Shown here piece after piece: positions 56,417 to 64,000 of a stretch of 64,000 bases of DNA (its first letter is position 1; the number at the start of each line of letters is the position of its first letter). The stretch is from Paenibacillus mucilaginosus 3016 (GTDB taxonomy: Bacteria; Bacillota; Bacilli; Paenibacillales; NBRC-103111). A program made the translations under genes and the position numbers. A model generated the notes under the pieces. The model did not search any database. It saw only the letters and a list, made by a program, of their open reading frames with translations, and was not told the origin of the DNA. The DNA lies in NCBI RefSeq assembly GCF_000250655.1, contig NC_016935.1:5660001-5724000 (forward strand). The letters are read 5' to 3'.

Positions 56417-58300
56417 TTATGGCACTTGCAATGACAAGACCGCATCCGTAATTTGCTTTTTCAAGCTCTCGGTAAACACCGCATTGGGTTCTACAGAGTG
56501 AACGATATAAGAGACGCCGTTTTTCTCGAATGTGCAGACCACCGAGATCGTATTCCCCGCTTCGAAAATCGACCAAGCGGCCTCTACACCCGCGACGGTT
56601 ACGTTCTTATTCTCGATCTCCCTAAATTCGACTCCCTCCTGCCCCCGAATGGAGTCTTTGAGTTTGGAAAGCGCAGCTTGAGGCGAAACTTCCGCATCAT
56701 CCACAGCAAGAATGTTGAGTACCCCGTATCCCGTTCCAAAACGAAGTGCATAATCATCCGCGGTCGTGATCTGCTTCCAGTGGGCCGGAAGCGTCACCTG
56801 GAAACCGTATGTTTTATTCTTTACTACGCTCATTTGAGTGCGGTCCATGTCCTCACTGTCCCGCAGCGTGCCGATCGACGAAGACGGCCGGGTAATCTTG
56901 AAGGATTTCAGGGTATCCTGGATCAGCATTTCGGAGACGTTGCTTTCTTTATCAAAATTAAAATAAATTTGGTATTTATAATTCCCTTTCATCAGGAAGA
57001 CATTCTCCGTAACGTCCCAGTTTTTTTTGTCGAACGTATTCTTGGAACGAACGGCCACCGCCGGGTTGCCGTCAACGGTCAGGCTGCGCTGAGGCTCGAG
57101 TTTACGGTACTCGGGCAGGAACATGTCCTCGTATCTCCTCAGCATCCGGTCTGTCCAAGCCTGAAGCGTATCTCCTTCCGCCTTGGAAGTGATGACCACC
57201 GATATGCTCTTGTTCTTCTTGGGATCGAGGAATCCGATATTATTGTCCTCATCTTTGGCCATCAACCACTCGGCCGGAAGCTTCAGGGAATAACCATAGG
57301 TTTCATCCGTATAAGTCCGGTATCCCGCTTTCACGGTGGACAAGTCTTTGAGGGAACGGTCACTTCCATCGAACGATACCTTGAAGCTGTCGAGCAGATC
57401 CTTATACCGGCTGTATTTCACAGGGTTATTGTAATTCTCCGCCTTGTTGACATACAGCGAGAGAACATAGAGCCGGTCCGCCTTTTGATAAGCACGGTAT
57501 TCGTAGACCTCTCCGTCCTCCTCAGTCACAATCAGAGCATAGGGCTGCTTTGCTTCTTCTATATAGGTCTTCTTGAGGACTCTTCCTTCCGTCTCATCGG
57601 ACAGCCGGCTGATTAGAGCATCCTCGGACATGTTCTCGGTTGCATCCAGTTCGGCCAGGACGCTGAAATAGAATTCGCCGTCCGCATCTTCAAACCCCAC
57701 CAAATCTTCCTGAAAGCTCTGGTACTCCCGGATTAGTCCAGCCGGATATTTCATCGACCAACCATAATAGCTGTTACCGATCTGCGTTTTGCCGAGATCC
57801 GTATCGATTTCGTTACCGGCTGCCGAAACTGAGGCCGTCCCAAGAATGGTGATTTTTTTAGTAACCTCATCATAGGAGACCTTGGCACCGAATTTCTCAG
57901 CAATAAACCTGAGCGGTACCATGGTAGTCCCGTTCAGCAGTTCGGGCGCCGCCTCCAGCGTCTCCTGTACTCCGTTCACTGTAGCTGTCGTACTGCCGAT
58001 CTGGAGCGACAGGGAGGTGTTGCCGCTCTTCAATCCGACCGTCCGTGTCTCGGAATCCCAGCTCAGGACGGCGCCGAACGCCGTTGTAATCACCCGCAGG
58101 GGCACCAGTGTAGAACCGTTGGCCACATAGGGCTTCTCGACGTTCAATTCTTCACTGTTCACCTTCAGAACACTCTGTCCCAGCGTCAGCTCGATCTGCA
58201 CCGTTTGACCCGCTTCAGGCGTCTGCGCCCATGCACTAGCAGGAAGGACGGCCTGACATAGCAGCAGGGCGCCCAGTCCCATTTTCCAAATTGCCTTCAT
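56417..58300 (-). CDS. Secreted copper-amine-oxidase-type stalk protein with three PsbP/DcrB-like domains (copy A)
   Basis: 627 residues, a paralogue of the protein at 51756-53633 and the same domain order: signal peptide, stalk domain with the two VPLR motifs, three PsbP/DcrB-like domains (YYGWSMKYPAG, YGYSLKLPAEW, YGFQVTLPAHW). Differences are scattered. The ATG is 15 bp after the protease stop and its ribosome-binding site lies in that gap. No cysteine is evident in the domain cores. Confidence 0.8.
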   Translation of the reverse strand: MKAIWKMGLGALLLCQAVLPASAWAQTPEAGQTVQIELTLGQSVLKVNSEELNVEKPYVANGSTLVPLRVITTAFGAVLSWDSETRTVGLKSGNTSLSLQIGSTTATVNGVQETLEAAPELLNGTTMVPLRFIAEKFGAKVSYDEVTKKITILGTASVSAAGNEIDTDLGKTQIGNSYYGWSMKYPAGLIREYQSFQEDLVGFEDADGEFYFSVLAELDATENMSEDALISRLSDETEGRVLKKTYIEEAKQPYALIVTEEDGEVYEYRAYQKADRLYVLSLYVNKAENYNNPVKYSRYKDLLDSFKVSFDGSDRSLKDLSTVKAGYRTYTDETYGYSLKLPAEWLMAKDEDNNIGFLDPKKNKSISVVITSKAEGDTLQAWTDRMLRRYEDMFLPEYRKLEPQRSLTVDGNPAVAVRSKNTFDKKNWDVTENVFLMKGNYKYQIYFNFDKESNVSEMLIQDTLKSFKITRPSSSIGTLRDSEDMDRTQMSVVKNKTYGFQVTLPAHWKQITTADDYALRFGTGYGVLNILAVDDAEVSPQAALSKLKDSIRGQEGVEFREIENKNVTVAGVEAAWSIFEAGNTISVVCTFEKNGVSYIVHSVEPNAVFTESLKKQITDAVLSLQVP

Positions 58301-58314
58301 GATGTCACTCTCCG

Positions 58315-59445
58315 TTAGTTAAGGCTTGTTTCAACCAATGTAATTTCTTTCTGGACAATATCGCCGCCCGACTGAAGTGTCAAGGTAACCTTGTCTCCAG
58401 GCAGGTACTGCTTGAGATACTCGTTGAGATCCACAATGCTTTGTACGTTTTGATTCCCAATGGAGTACAGCACATCTCCCTCTGAAATGCCTGCGGCCTC
58501 AGCGGATGTTCCCGGATGGATGCGCGCAATCTGCAGCGGTTCGTCGGTAGGGAGTCCTACAATTGCCGCCCAGCTTTCTTCCACATCCATACCCAGCCCG
58601 GGATGCTTTACATGCCCATAGGCCAGAAAATGCTGCAAGACATACATTACCGTGTCGGACGGAATCGCGAATCCCAGACCATCAATTCCTGCAGCGGACA
58701 GCTTGAGGGAGTTGATGCCCACGACTTCGCCTTTGAGATTCACAAGGGCTCCTCCGCTGTTTCCCGGATTGATCGCCGCGTCCGTTTGAATCAACCGATA
58801 AGTGCTGTGCAGCGAACGGTCCATTCCGCTGACCACACCGACCGATACGGAATTACGCAGGGCGAAAGAGATCGGTGTGCCGATGGCTACTACCGTTTCT
58901 CCCACTTCAAGCTCGCTGCTGTCGGCAAACACGGCGGTCTGCAGTCCTACCGCCTCGATCTTTACCAAGGCAAGGTCGCTTTCTTCATCCATATGAGTCG
59001 TTGTTCCCGCATACTGCTTGCCGTCTGCAGTAACGACAATCAACTGCGCCATATCTTTGACCACATGGGCGTTAGTGATAATGAGGCCGTCCGACTGCAC
59101 GATAACTCCAGTGCCGTGGGCCAGATTGTACCGGTTATCGGAAGCCGAGCTGCTGCCAAGCGGCTTGCCGATAATGCCCACCGTGGCAGGTGCTACTTTC
59201 TTGACTGCGTCGGGTACAGCAGACGGTGCAATATAGTGGAATGCACCGGTGTCCGCTGCATAGGTTCCTTCACCGCCCAATGTATGAACCACATCCGATG
59301 CTTTAACGTACAATTCGCCGTTCAATTGAGCGGTTGACCATGAGACCGGAGGGGAATCCGCAGCATGAACCGAACCGGCACTGGTTCCTGTCATAAGAGA
59401 CACGGCCGCCGTACAGATCAAAATCTGATTCCATGTAAGCTTCAA
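58315..59445 (-). CDS. Secreted trypsin-like S1C protease with PDZ domain (copy A)
   Basis: 376 residues, the same length and TTG start as copy B. Signal peptide to about 28 (HAADS). The triad motifs NAHVV, SDLALVKI and GNSGGALV are present, and the PDZ region reads AGISEGDVLYSIGNQNV. Most of the differences from copy B are in the signal and stalk segments. The protease core is nearly identical, which points to a fairly recent duplication or gene conversion. Confidence 0.85.
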   Translation of the reverse strand: MKLTWNQILICTAAVSLMTGTSAGSVHAADSPPVSWSTAQLNGELYVKASDVVHTLGGEGTYAADTGAFHYIAPSAVPDAVKKVAPATVGIIGKPLGSSSASDNRYNLAHGTGVIVQSDGLIITNAHVVKDMAQLIVVTADGKQYAGTTTHMDEESDLALVKIEAVGLQTAVFADSSELEVGETVVAIGTPISFALRNSVSVGVVSGMDRSLHSTYRLIQTDAAINPGNSGGALVNLKGEVVGINSLKLSAAGIDGLGFAIPSDTVMYVLQHFLAYGHVKHPGLGMDVEESWAAIVGLPTDEPLQIARIHPGTSAEAAGISEGDVLYSIGNQNVQSIVDLNEYLKQYLPGDKVTLTLQSGGDIVQKEITLVETSLN

Positions 59446-59519
59446 TCTAGGTTACTTCCCTTCATAGTTAAAATGATGCATGGCGCATGTTGTGAATGGG
59501 CCCTTTGAACTATAATATA

Positions 59520-59572
59520 GTACCTTTGTCGTATGCATATGAATCATACGCCTTTTTCGGGGGGCTGTCGAC
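59520..59572. promoter_or_regulatory. Conserved upstream element of protease copy A
   Basis: CTTTGTCGTAT, then ATATGAAT, CATAC, ending CTGTCGAC. It aligns with 54849-54901 with a one-base gap. The GTATG/CATAC half-sites form a small inverted repeat here. Confidence 0.6.
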
Positions 59573-59651
59573 AGGGAATCCCGGAAAAATTGCAAGCAGT
59601 TTATGGAAACTTGCCAGCGTTGGGATGGAAGAACGGTTATTGCCCTGCAAG

Positions 59652-59682
59652 AAAAAAGAGAAGCCGAAGTCGGCCTCTCCCT
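59652..59682 (-). terminator. Terminator of MFS gene A
   Basis: GAGA-GCCGA/TCGGC-TCTC hairpin, followed leftward by six Ts, about 20 bp after the stop at 59702. Confidence 0.8.
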
Positions 59683-59701
59683 ATCTTTTTACTCCTCCTG
59701 C

Positions 59702-60910
59702 TCACACCTCTCCGCCCGCCGCTGCTGCAGCCCTTTTCTCCCGAAGCATCGGCACCATCGTGAGTCCCCCCAGGGCAAAGAGCAGCGCGCTGACGCTGAA
59801 TACGCCCCCCAGCGATAAGAATTCTTTCAGAAAACCGGCGGAGGACATGCCGATGACCATCGAGCCCATGAAGAGCGGGGTCAATACGCCCCCCACCCTT
59901 CCGATGAAGGCCTGCTCGGTGTGCTTCAGGATCAGCGTGTTGATGCCGATGTGGATGCACGGGAGCAAGAAGCCGTTGAGCGCCTCCAGCGAAAGCGTGA
60001 GCCCCATGCTCCTGGACCAGCCAAGCCCGAGCACGCCGGCGGCGGACACGATCAGGCCGGCCGCCAGCAGCAGCTGCGGCGGCAGCTTCTTGGCCAGCGT
60101 CACGACGACCCCGCCGCCGACCAGCATGGCGGCACCGTTGGCCATGAGCAGCCACTGCAGGAACGATTTGTCCTGACCGAGGTTCTCCACCGCAAGGAAG
60201 AGCATCAGGGGCTGGGTCAGACCGACGGCAAGGCCCGAGAGGCCGAAGGTCCACCCCAGCGTGCGCAGAGCCGGCCTCCGCCCTACATAGCGGAGCCCGT
60301 CTCGGAGCTCCGTCATGAAGTTCCCCTGTGTCACTCTACCGCCCGAAGCCGGGTCCCGGGGCAGCCCGAACAGGATGAGCCCCGAACCGACAAAGCAGAT
60401 GCCGGCCAGGACCAGCGAAGGCACAATGCCGTACTGCTGGTAGATGAAGGCGCCGAGCACCGGACCGATCACCATGAAGACGGCCATCGTCGATTGGAAC
60501 ATCGCCATCACGCCCTGCAGCCCGTCCGCCGGGATATGCTGCTTGAACAGCTTCATCGCGGAAGGCTGGGAGAATTGGGACATGATGGAGGAGACGAGCG
60601 TTGCGAACAGCAGGACATGCCAGGAGCCGTAGACCAGTCCCCCCAGGACGGCGAACATGGACAAGGCCGAGAGCAGGTCACACCCGATCATGGTCCGTTT
60701 GGAAGGCCAGCGGTCGGCGAAGGTGCCTCCGATGATGGAGAACAGGAAGATCGGTGCGAATTCAGCAACGGAAATCAGCGAGATGAAGAGCGGATCGTTG
60801 TTCGTCACATCGGTCACATAAAGCAGTATGGCAAAATTGCGGATCCAGACCCCGAGCTGCAGCAGGATTCGGGAAAACAGAATCGTCCGGACCAGAGCGT
60901 GTTTCAGCAT
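59702..60910 (-). CDS. MFS exporter (copy A)
   Basis: 402 residues from an ATG behind GAGGG. Twelve hydrophobic segments with DPLFISLISVAEFAPIFLFSIIGGTFADRWPSKRTMI near the N-terminus, like MFS_3/TetA-related exporters of the Bacillus YfiS group. A perfect SigA promoter and an adjacent palindrome control it. It precedes the first protease/stalk unit. The wording is different from the other MFS, so it is an analogue rather than a duplicate. Confidence 0.85.
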   Translation of the reverse strand: MLKHALVRTILFSRILLQLGVWIRNFAILLYVTDVTNNDPLFISLISVAEFAPIFLFSIIGGTFADRWPSKRTMIGCDLLSALSMFAVLGGLVYGSWHVLLFATLVSSIMSQFSQPSAMKLFKQHIPADGLQGVMAMFQSTMAVFMVIGPVLGAFIYQQYGIVPSLVLAGICFVGSGLILFGLPRDPASGGRVTQGNFMTELRDGLRYVGRRPALRTLGWTFGLSGLAVGLTQPLMLFLAVENLGQDKSFLQWLLMANGAAMLVGGGVVVTLAKKLPPQLLLAAGLIVSAAGVLGLGWSRSMGLTLSLEALNGFLLPCIHIGINTLILKHTEQAFIGRVGGVLTPLFMGSMVIGMSSAGFLKEFLSLGGVFSVSALLFALGGLTMVPMLREKRAAAAAGGEV

Positions 60911-60946
60911 GGTGCATCCCTCATTTCAAAAAATAGATGACAACAC

Positions 60947-60969
60947 CAAACAATGACGTCAATTGTTTG
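60947..60969. promoter_or_regulatory. Operator of MFS gene A
   Basis: CAAACAAT and ATTGTTTG form a near-perfect 23-bp inverted repeat around a TGACGTC centre. It lies just downstream of the predicted start site (about 60977), the usual place of a repressor site. Confidence 0.7.
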
Positions 60970-60983
60970 ATATAATATAGACA

Positions 60984-61012
60984 ATTAAAATATATGTTTG
61001 TTTATATGTCAA
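60984..61012 (-). promoter_or_regulatory. Consensus SigA promoter of MFS gene A
   Basis: On the minus strand a perfect -35 TTGACA (61007-61012), 17-bp spacer and -10 TTTAAT (60984-60989). Confidence 0.8.
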
Positions 61013-61130
61013 CAAAATTATAGAATGTCCAGTATGATGCCATGCATTCGTTTAAGGGGGGCGTGGTAAGGGTATGCAATGAGGTAAAGGGATTTGAGAC
61101 AACGGTACACAGTGGAGAGGAGCGAGCCGA

Positions 61131-62582
61131 ATGGAACCCTACAGGGTGGAATGGATCCCGCTGACTCCCGCCGGGGAGATGGCGGAGCGGGAGTATGACG
61201 TGCTGATTGTGGGCAGCGGGGCTGGCGGAGCTGCCGTTCTGCGAAGGCTGGCGGAGCTGTGGGGAGGCCGCGGCCGCAAGGTCGGCATGCTGGAAGCCGG
61301 CGGGCTGCTGCTGCCGACGCACGGGCAGAACCTGCCCACAGTAACCGCGGACCGGGTGGTTACGGAGCTGTTCGCCCGGATGTCAACGCCGCTTGGGGAG
61401 CGCCTTCCGGATTATCCGGACGCCAAGCTGACCTTCGGCCTCGGCGGTCGGACACTGTTCTGGACCGGGGGAACGCCCCGCATGCCGGCCTGCGAGACGG
61501 CGGATTGGCCGCTCTCCCGGCAGGAGCTGGAACGCTACTACCGCCTTGCGGAGCAGGCGATGGATGTTACAGACGGCTTTGCCGGCGGCTCCGCCCTTCA
61601 GGACGTCCTGCTCTCCAGGCTGCGGGAGCACGGCTATCCGCATGCCGCCGCCCTGCCGATGGCCGTCCGGCTGGACGCGGCCCGCGGCGGCAGGCTGTCT
61701 TCGGGGAGCGTATTCAGCTCCATCGACCACCTGGCGTACGCCCAATACCGCATGCCCTTCGACTTAGCCGCGGGAGCCCGCGTAACCGAAGTGCTGCTGG
61801 ACGGCGGCCGCGCGGCGGGCGTCAAGGCGGTAAGCGGCGGCCGCACGCAGGTGATCCACGCCCGGACGGTCGTGGTGGCTGCCGGGGGTTTCATTACGCC
61901 GCAGATTCTGCTGCACTCGGGGGTACCGGGCCAGGCGATCGGCCGCTATCTGACGAACCATTCGACGGTAAGGGCTACAGGCCGTCTTCGGGAAGGCAGC
62001 CCGCCGGAGGGCCCGGCCGTGATCAACGTGCCCCAGACAGAGGAGGCCCCCTACCAGATCCAGCTCTTCGGGCCGGCGCCCCACTATGCTTATCCGCGGG
62101 AGCACCCGGCCCCCGTCGGCGATGGGCCTGTTGACGTGCAGATGAACGGCTTCGCCCGCGTGGAATCCCGGGTGGAGAACCGGGTGTACCTTGACCCGGT
62201 TCAGCTCGACGCGGACGGGATGCCGCTGCTGCAGGTCGCCTTCACACGAAGCAGCCGCGATCTCGAGACGATCGACCGGACGGCACAAGCCATGCGGCAG
62301 GCTGCCGGGGCCCTCGGCCTCTCTCTCGAGGAAGCCGACGGCGCTTCGCAGCCCAAGGCACTGCCACCCGGAGACGACAACCACGAGGCCTGCACCTGCC
62401 GGATGGGTCGTCACCCGGACACCTCCGCGGCCGACCCGTATGGGCAGATCCACGGTGTCCCCGGACTCTATATCGCAGACAACAGCCTGCTGCCGTCCAT
62501 CGGCGCGGCCAATCCGACGCTGACCACGGTGGCGCTCGCCATCCGGACGGCCGACTGCATCGCCGAGCGGCTCGGGGGGTAA
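61131..62582 (+). CDS. GMC-type FAD oxidoreductase
   Basis: 483 residues. FAD-binding GSGAGGAAVLRRL lies at about residues 27-40, then LEAGGLLLP and LGGRTLFWTGGTPR. The C-terminal GMC_oxred_C domain holds the conserved HEACTCRMG and ADNSLLPSIGAANPTLT motifs with the active-site His and Asn. It is in the short form without the long substrate loop, like Paenibacillus gluconate/glucose-dehydrogenase-like proteins or choline/aldose oxidases. Single gene; the substrate is unknown. GGAGAGGAG supports the start. Confidence 0.8.
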   Translation: MEPYRVEWIPLTPAGEMAEREYDVLIVGSGAGGAAVLRRLAELWGGRGRKVGMLEAGGLLLPTHGQNLPTVTADRVVTELFARMSTPLGERLPDYPDAKLTFGLGGRTLFWTGGTPRMPACETADWPLSRQELERYYRLAEQAMDVTDGFAGGSALQDVLLSRLREHGYPHAAALPMAVRLDAARGGRLSSGSVFSSIDHLAYAQYRMPFDLAAGARVTEVLLDGGRAAGVKAVSGGRTQVIHARTVVVAAGGFITPQILLHSGVPGQAIGRYLTNHSTVRATGRLREGSPPEGPAVINVPQTEEAPYQIQLFGPAPHYAYPREHPAPVGDGPVDVQMNGFARVESRVENRVYLDPVQLDADGMPLLQVAFTRSSRDLETIDRTAQAMRQAAGALGLSLEEADGASQPKALPPGDDNHEACTCRMGRHPDTSAADPYGQIHGVPGLYIADNSLLPSIGAANPTLTTVALAIRTADCIAERLGG

Positions 62583-62807
62583 CCGCAGCCACTCCCCCAG
62601 CCGCTCGCCCTCAGCAGACGCACAGGCAGCATCGGCGAACAGCCCCAAGGGCGGAGGAACCGCCGCCGCAAAGAAGCTGAACGGCGCCGTTCTCCGGTTT
62701 GGGCGGACAAGCCGCACCCTGATCGGGACAGCTGCAGGTACCGAGTACAAAACGGAGCCTTTCGGCGGGCTTCAAACCAAATCACATCAAACCAAACCAA
62801 ACCAAAC
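62583..62807. repeat. Intergenic region with a short ACCAA repeat
   Basis: No gene is supported. The end (62783-62808) is a short run of AACCA units. Confidence 0.4.
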
Positions 62808-62850
62808 AACCCTCCGCCTGCGCCGTTCGCAGAATGAAGGGTTGTTTTTT
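62808..62850 (+). terminator. Terminator after the GMC gene
   Basis: CAACCCT/AGGGTTG with inner GCG/CGC pairing, followed by six Ts, rightward. Confidence 0.75.
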
Positions 62851-62915
62851 ACACGTGCTGATCATTTCTCTTGACCACTGCCGACCGAAAGGCCTGCATG
62901 AATCGAACGCCGCCC

Positions 62916-63875
62916 TTACGCCGTCTCCAAACCGGTAGAGGACTTCGCCGGCATCCGCGCTACATCCACGATGAACTCCCGCCCCCGCCGCTCCGCAAGA
63001 TACTGCGGCCGGAATGCCCTGGCCCACTCGGCATGCTGCAGGTACCAACGGTAGGTCCGCTCGAGCCCCTCTTCCAGGGACACCGAGGCCTTCCACCCGA
63101 GCTCCGTTCCGATTTTGGCCGGATCGATCACCAGAGAGGCTCCCCTCGACGGAGTCGGTTCCTGGGTGTGCAGTTCCACTTCGGGCGTCTCGCCGCCAAG
63201 CCGGCTCATCAGCCGGCCGACACTCTGCATATCCGTTCCTGTCCCGGATGAGATGTTGTAGATCTCCCCCCACCTTCCGTGCTTCATCACCGTCCAGATC
63301 GCCTCGGCCGCGTCGGTTACGTAGACGAAATCCCGGACGACACGCCCCTGGATATCCAGCGGCACCCCGTCGATCAGCCGTCCCATATTCCTTGGAATGA
63401 TGCGGTCGGGAGCCTGCCAGGGACCGTACAGATTCGTCAAGCGGATGAGCTTCGCCCGGATGCCGAAACATTGGATGTAAGTTTGGGTGAGCACTTCACA
63501 GGAAACCTTCGACGCGGCATAAGGGGAATAAGGTTTGTAGGAGGCCGTTTCGGCGTAAACCCTGCCCTGGTCTCCGCCGTACACTTCAACGGAGGAGGTC
63601 ACGAGGATCGGAAGCCCCCGGTCGCCGCATAGATGCAGCAGGCGCTGGGTGGAGGTTACGTTGTTATGTACGACAAGCCCGGGATAATGCATCGAAAAGT
63701 CTACGTGGGGCCAAGCGGCCAGGTGAATGACGGCATCGATCTGGGGAGGAACCTCCAGCGGGGCATCCAGCAGATTCCCGGGGAGGAAATGGAGTCTTCC
63801 TTGTTCGGCTTCGCCCATCAGCCTCGATCCGTACTCCAGCCTGCAGCAGAAATCATCCAGATCGAGCAGATACAC
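62916..63875 (-). pseudogene. NAD-dependent epimerase/dehydratase lacking its N-terminus
   Basis: 319 residues remain. The extended SDR parts are good: AVIHLAAWPHVDF, VTSSVEVYGG, the active-site YAASK (in KPYSPYAASKV), TNLYGPWQ, and GRVVRDFVYVTDAAEAIW. The sequence opens at the second strand (VYLLDLDDF), so the first 20-25 residues with the NAD-binding GxxGxxG are absent. In the DNA, LLQEGID continues upstream of the GTG and then meets an in-frame TAA, with unrelated sequence beyond. The GTG at 63875 has AGGAAGG upstream, so a short protein may be made, but without the dinucleotide motif it would not work. Confidence 0.75.
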
Positions 63876-64000
63876 ATCGATTCCTTCCTGAAGCAGTTAG
63901 TAAATATATACCATCCTCTCCTCAAAAATCCTCCTGCTCCTCATTCGCCAGCATCTCTTTATTTGGGTACGTAAAAAAACCGGAAGAACGAAACCTCGTC

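Overview
The window looks like chromosome of a high-GC, spore-forming member of the Paenibacillaceae (Paenibacillus or a close relative). The evidence is Bacillus-type families (DeoR, LplJ-type lipoate ligase, YuiH, YolD-like, YjcZ/SscA-type spore peptide, RsbQ-like hydrolase, YheC/D-type ATP-grasp, DUF1836), strong Shine-Dalgarno sites, frequent TTG/GTG starts, consensus SigA promoters, abundant intrinsic terminators, and copper-amine-oxidase-type stalk proteins with secreted glycan hydrolases. The species cannot be named from the sequence. I saw no rRNA, tRNA, insertion sequence, prophage or CRISPR.

Layout. 1-4.4 kb: a DeoR-type regulator, then a cassette of a ribbon-helix-helix (RHH) protein fused end to end with a second DNA-polymerase sliding clamp, bordered on both sides by related degenerate repeats and, on the right, a 13-bp tandem array. 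4.4-10.3 kb: lipoate ligase, two membrane proteins, an Rrf2 regulator followed by a nitroreductase/flavin-oxidoreductase operon with two matching operators, and an ATP-grasp spore-coat type protein. 10.5-18.4 kb: an arabinan/arabinoxyloside locus (GH43, GH51, sugar ABC importer) facing a divergent ArsR-type regulator across a 20-bp-phased array of TTCACA/TGTGAA sites. 18.6-22.5 kb: lipoproteins, an NlpC/P60 hydrolase, a rhamnogalacturonan-acetylesterase-like SGNH protein, and a 19-bp tandem repeat with its own terminator. 23-30.5 kb: a ParB-like protein with no ParA partner, a GH13 alpha-glucosidase (frameshifted), an RsbQ plus phosphatase-less RsbP-like pair, a VOC protein and a secreted beta-propeller/FnIII-like protein.

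30.6-39.2 kb holds housekeeping and redox genes (YuiH, YolD-like, 2Fe-2S ferredoxin), a Crp/Fnr regulator plus MFS operon, an SRPBCC-DoxX and DUF4166 pair, an IseA-like protein, an RTX-type pseudogene, a MerR/thioredoxin operon and a P-loop kinase. 39.5-45.9 kb is one giant secreted pectin-degrading polypeptide (PL11 rhamnogalacturonan lyase plus two SGNH esterase modules), split near its 3' end by a single-base frameshift. 46.4-51.6 kb: a CBS-domain transporter, DUF1836 protein, a sugar-binding lipoprotein and a long-type SpeD. 51.7-60.9 kb: two paralogous secreted-protease/stalk-protein pairs, each preceded by an MFS exporter. 61-64 kb: a GMC oxidoreductase and an N-terminally truncated epimerase.

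The common theme is plant cell-wall use: arabinan, arabinoxylan and rhamnogalacturonan-I degradation with importers, several under CcpA-like cre sites. Three carbohydrate genes carry single-base insertions in short homopolymers, so either the assembly has errors or the strain is losing them. The strongest candidates for something new are the RHH/sliding-clamp cassette between repeats, the 20-bp-phased operator array, the RsbQ/PAS pair without phosphatase, and the duplicated protease/stalk units.
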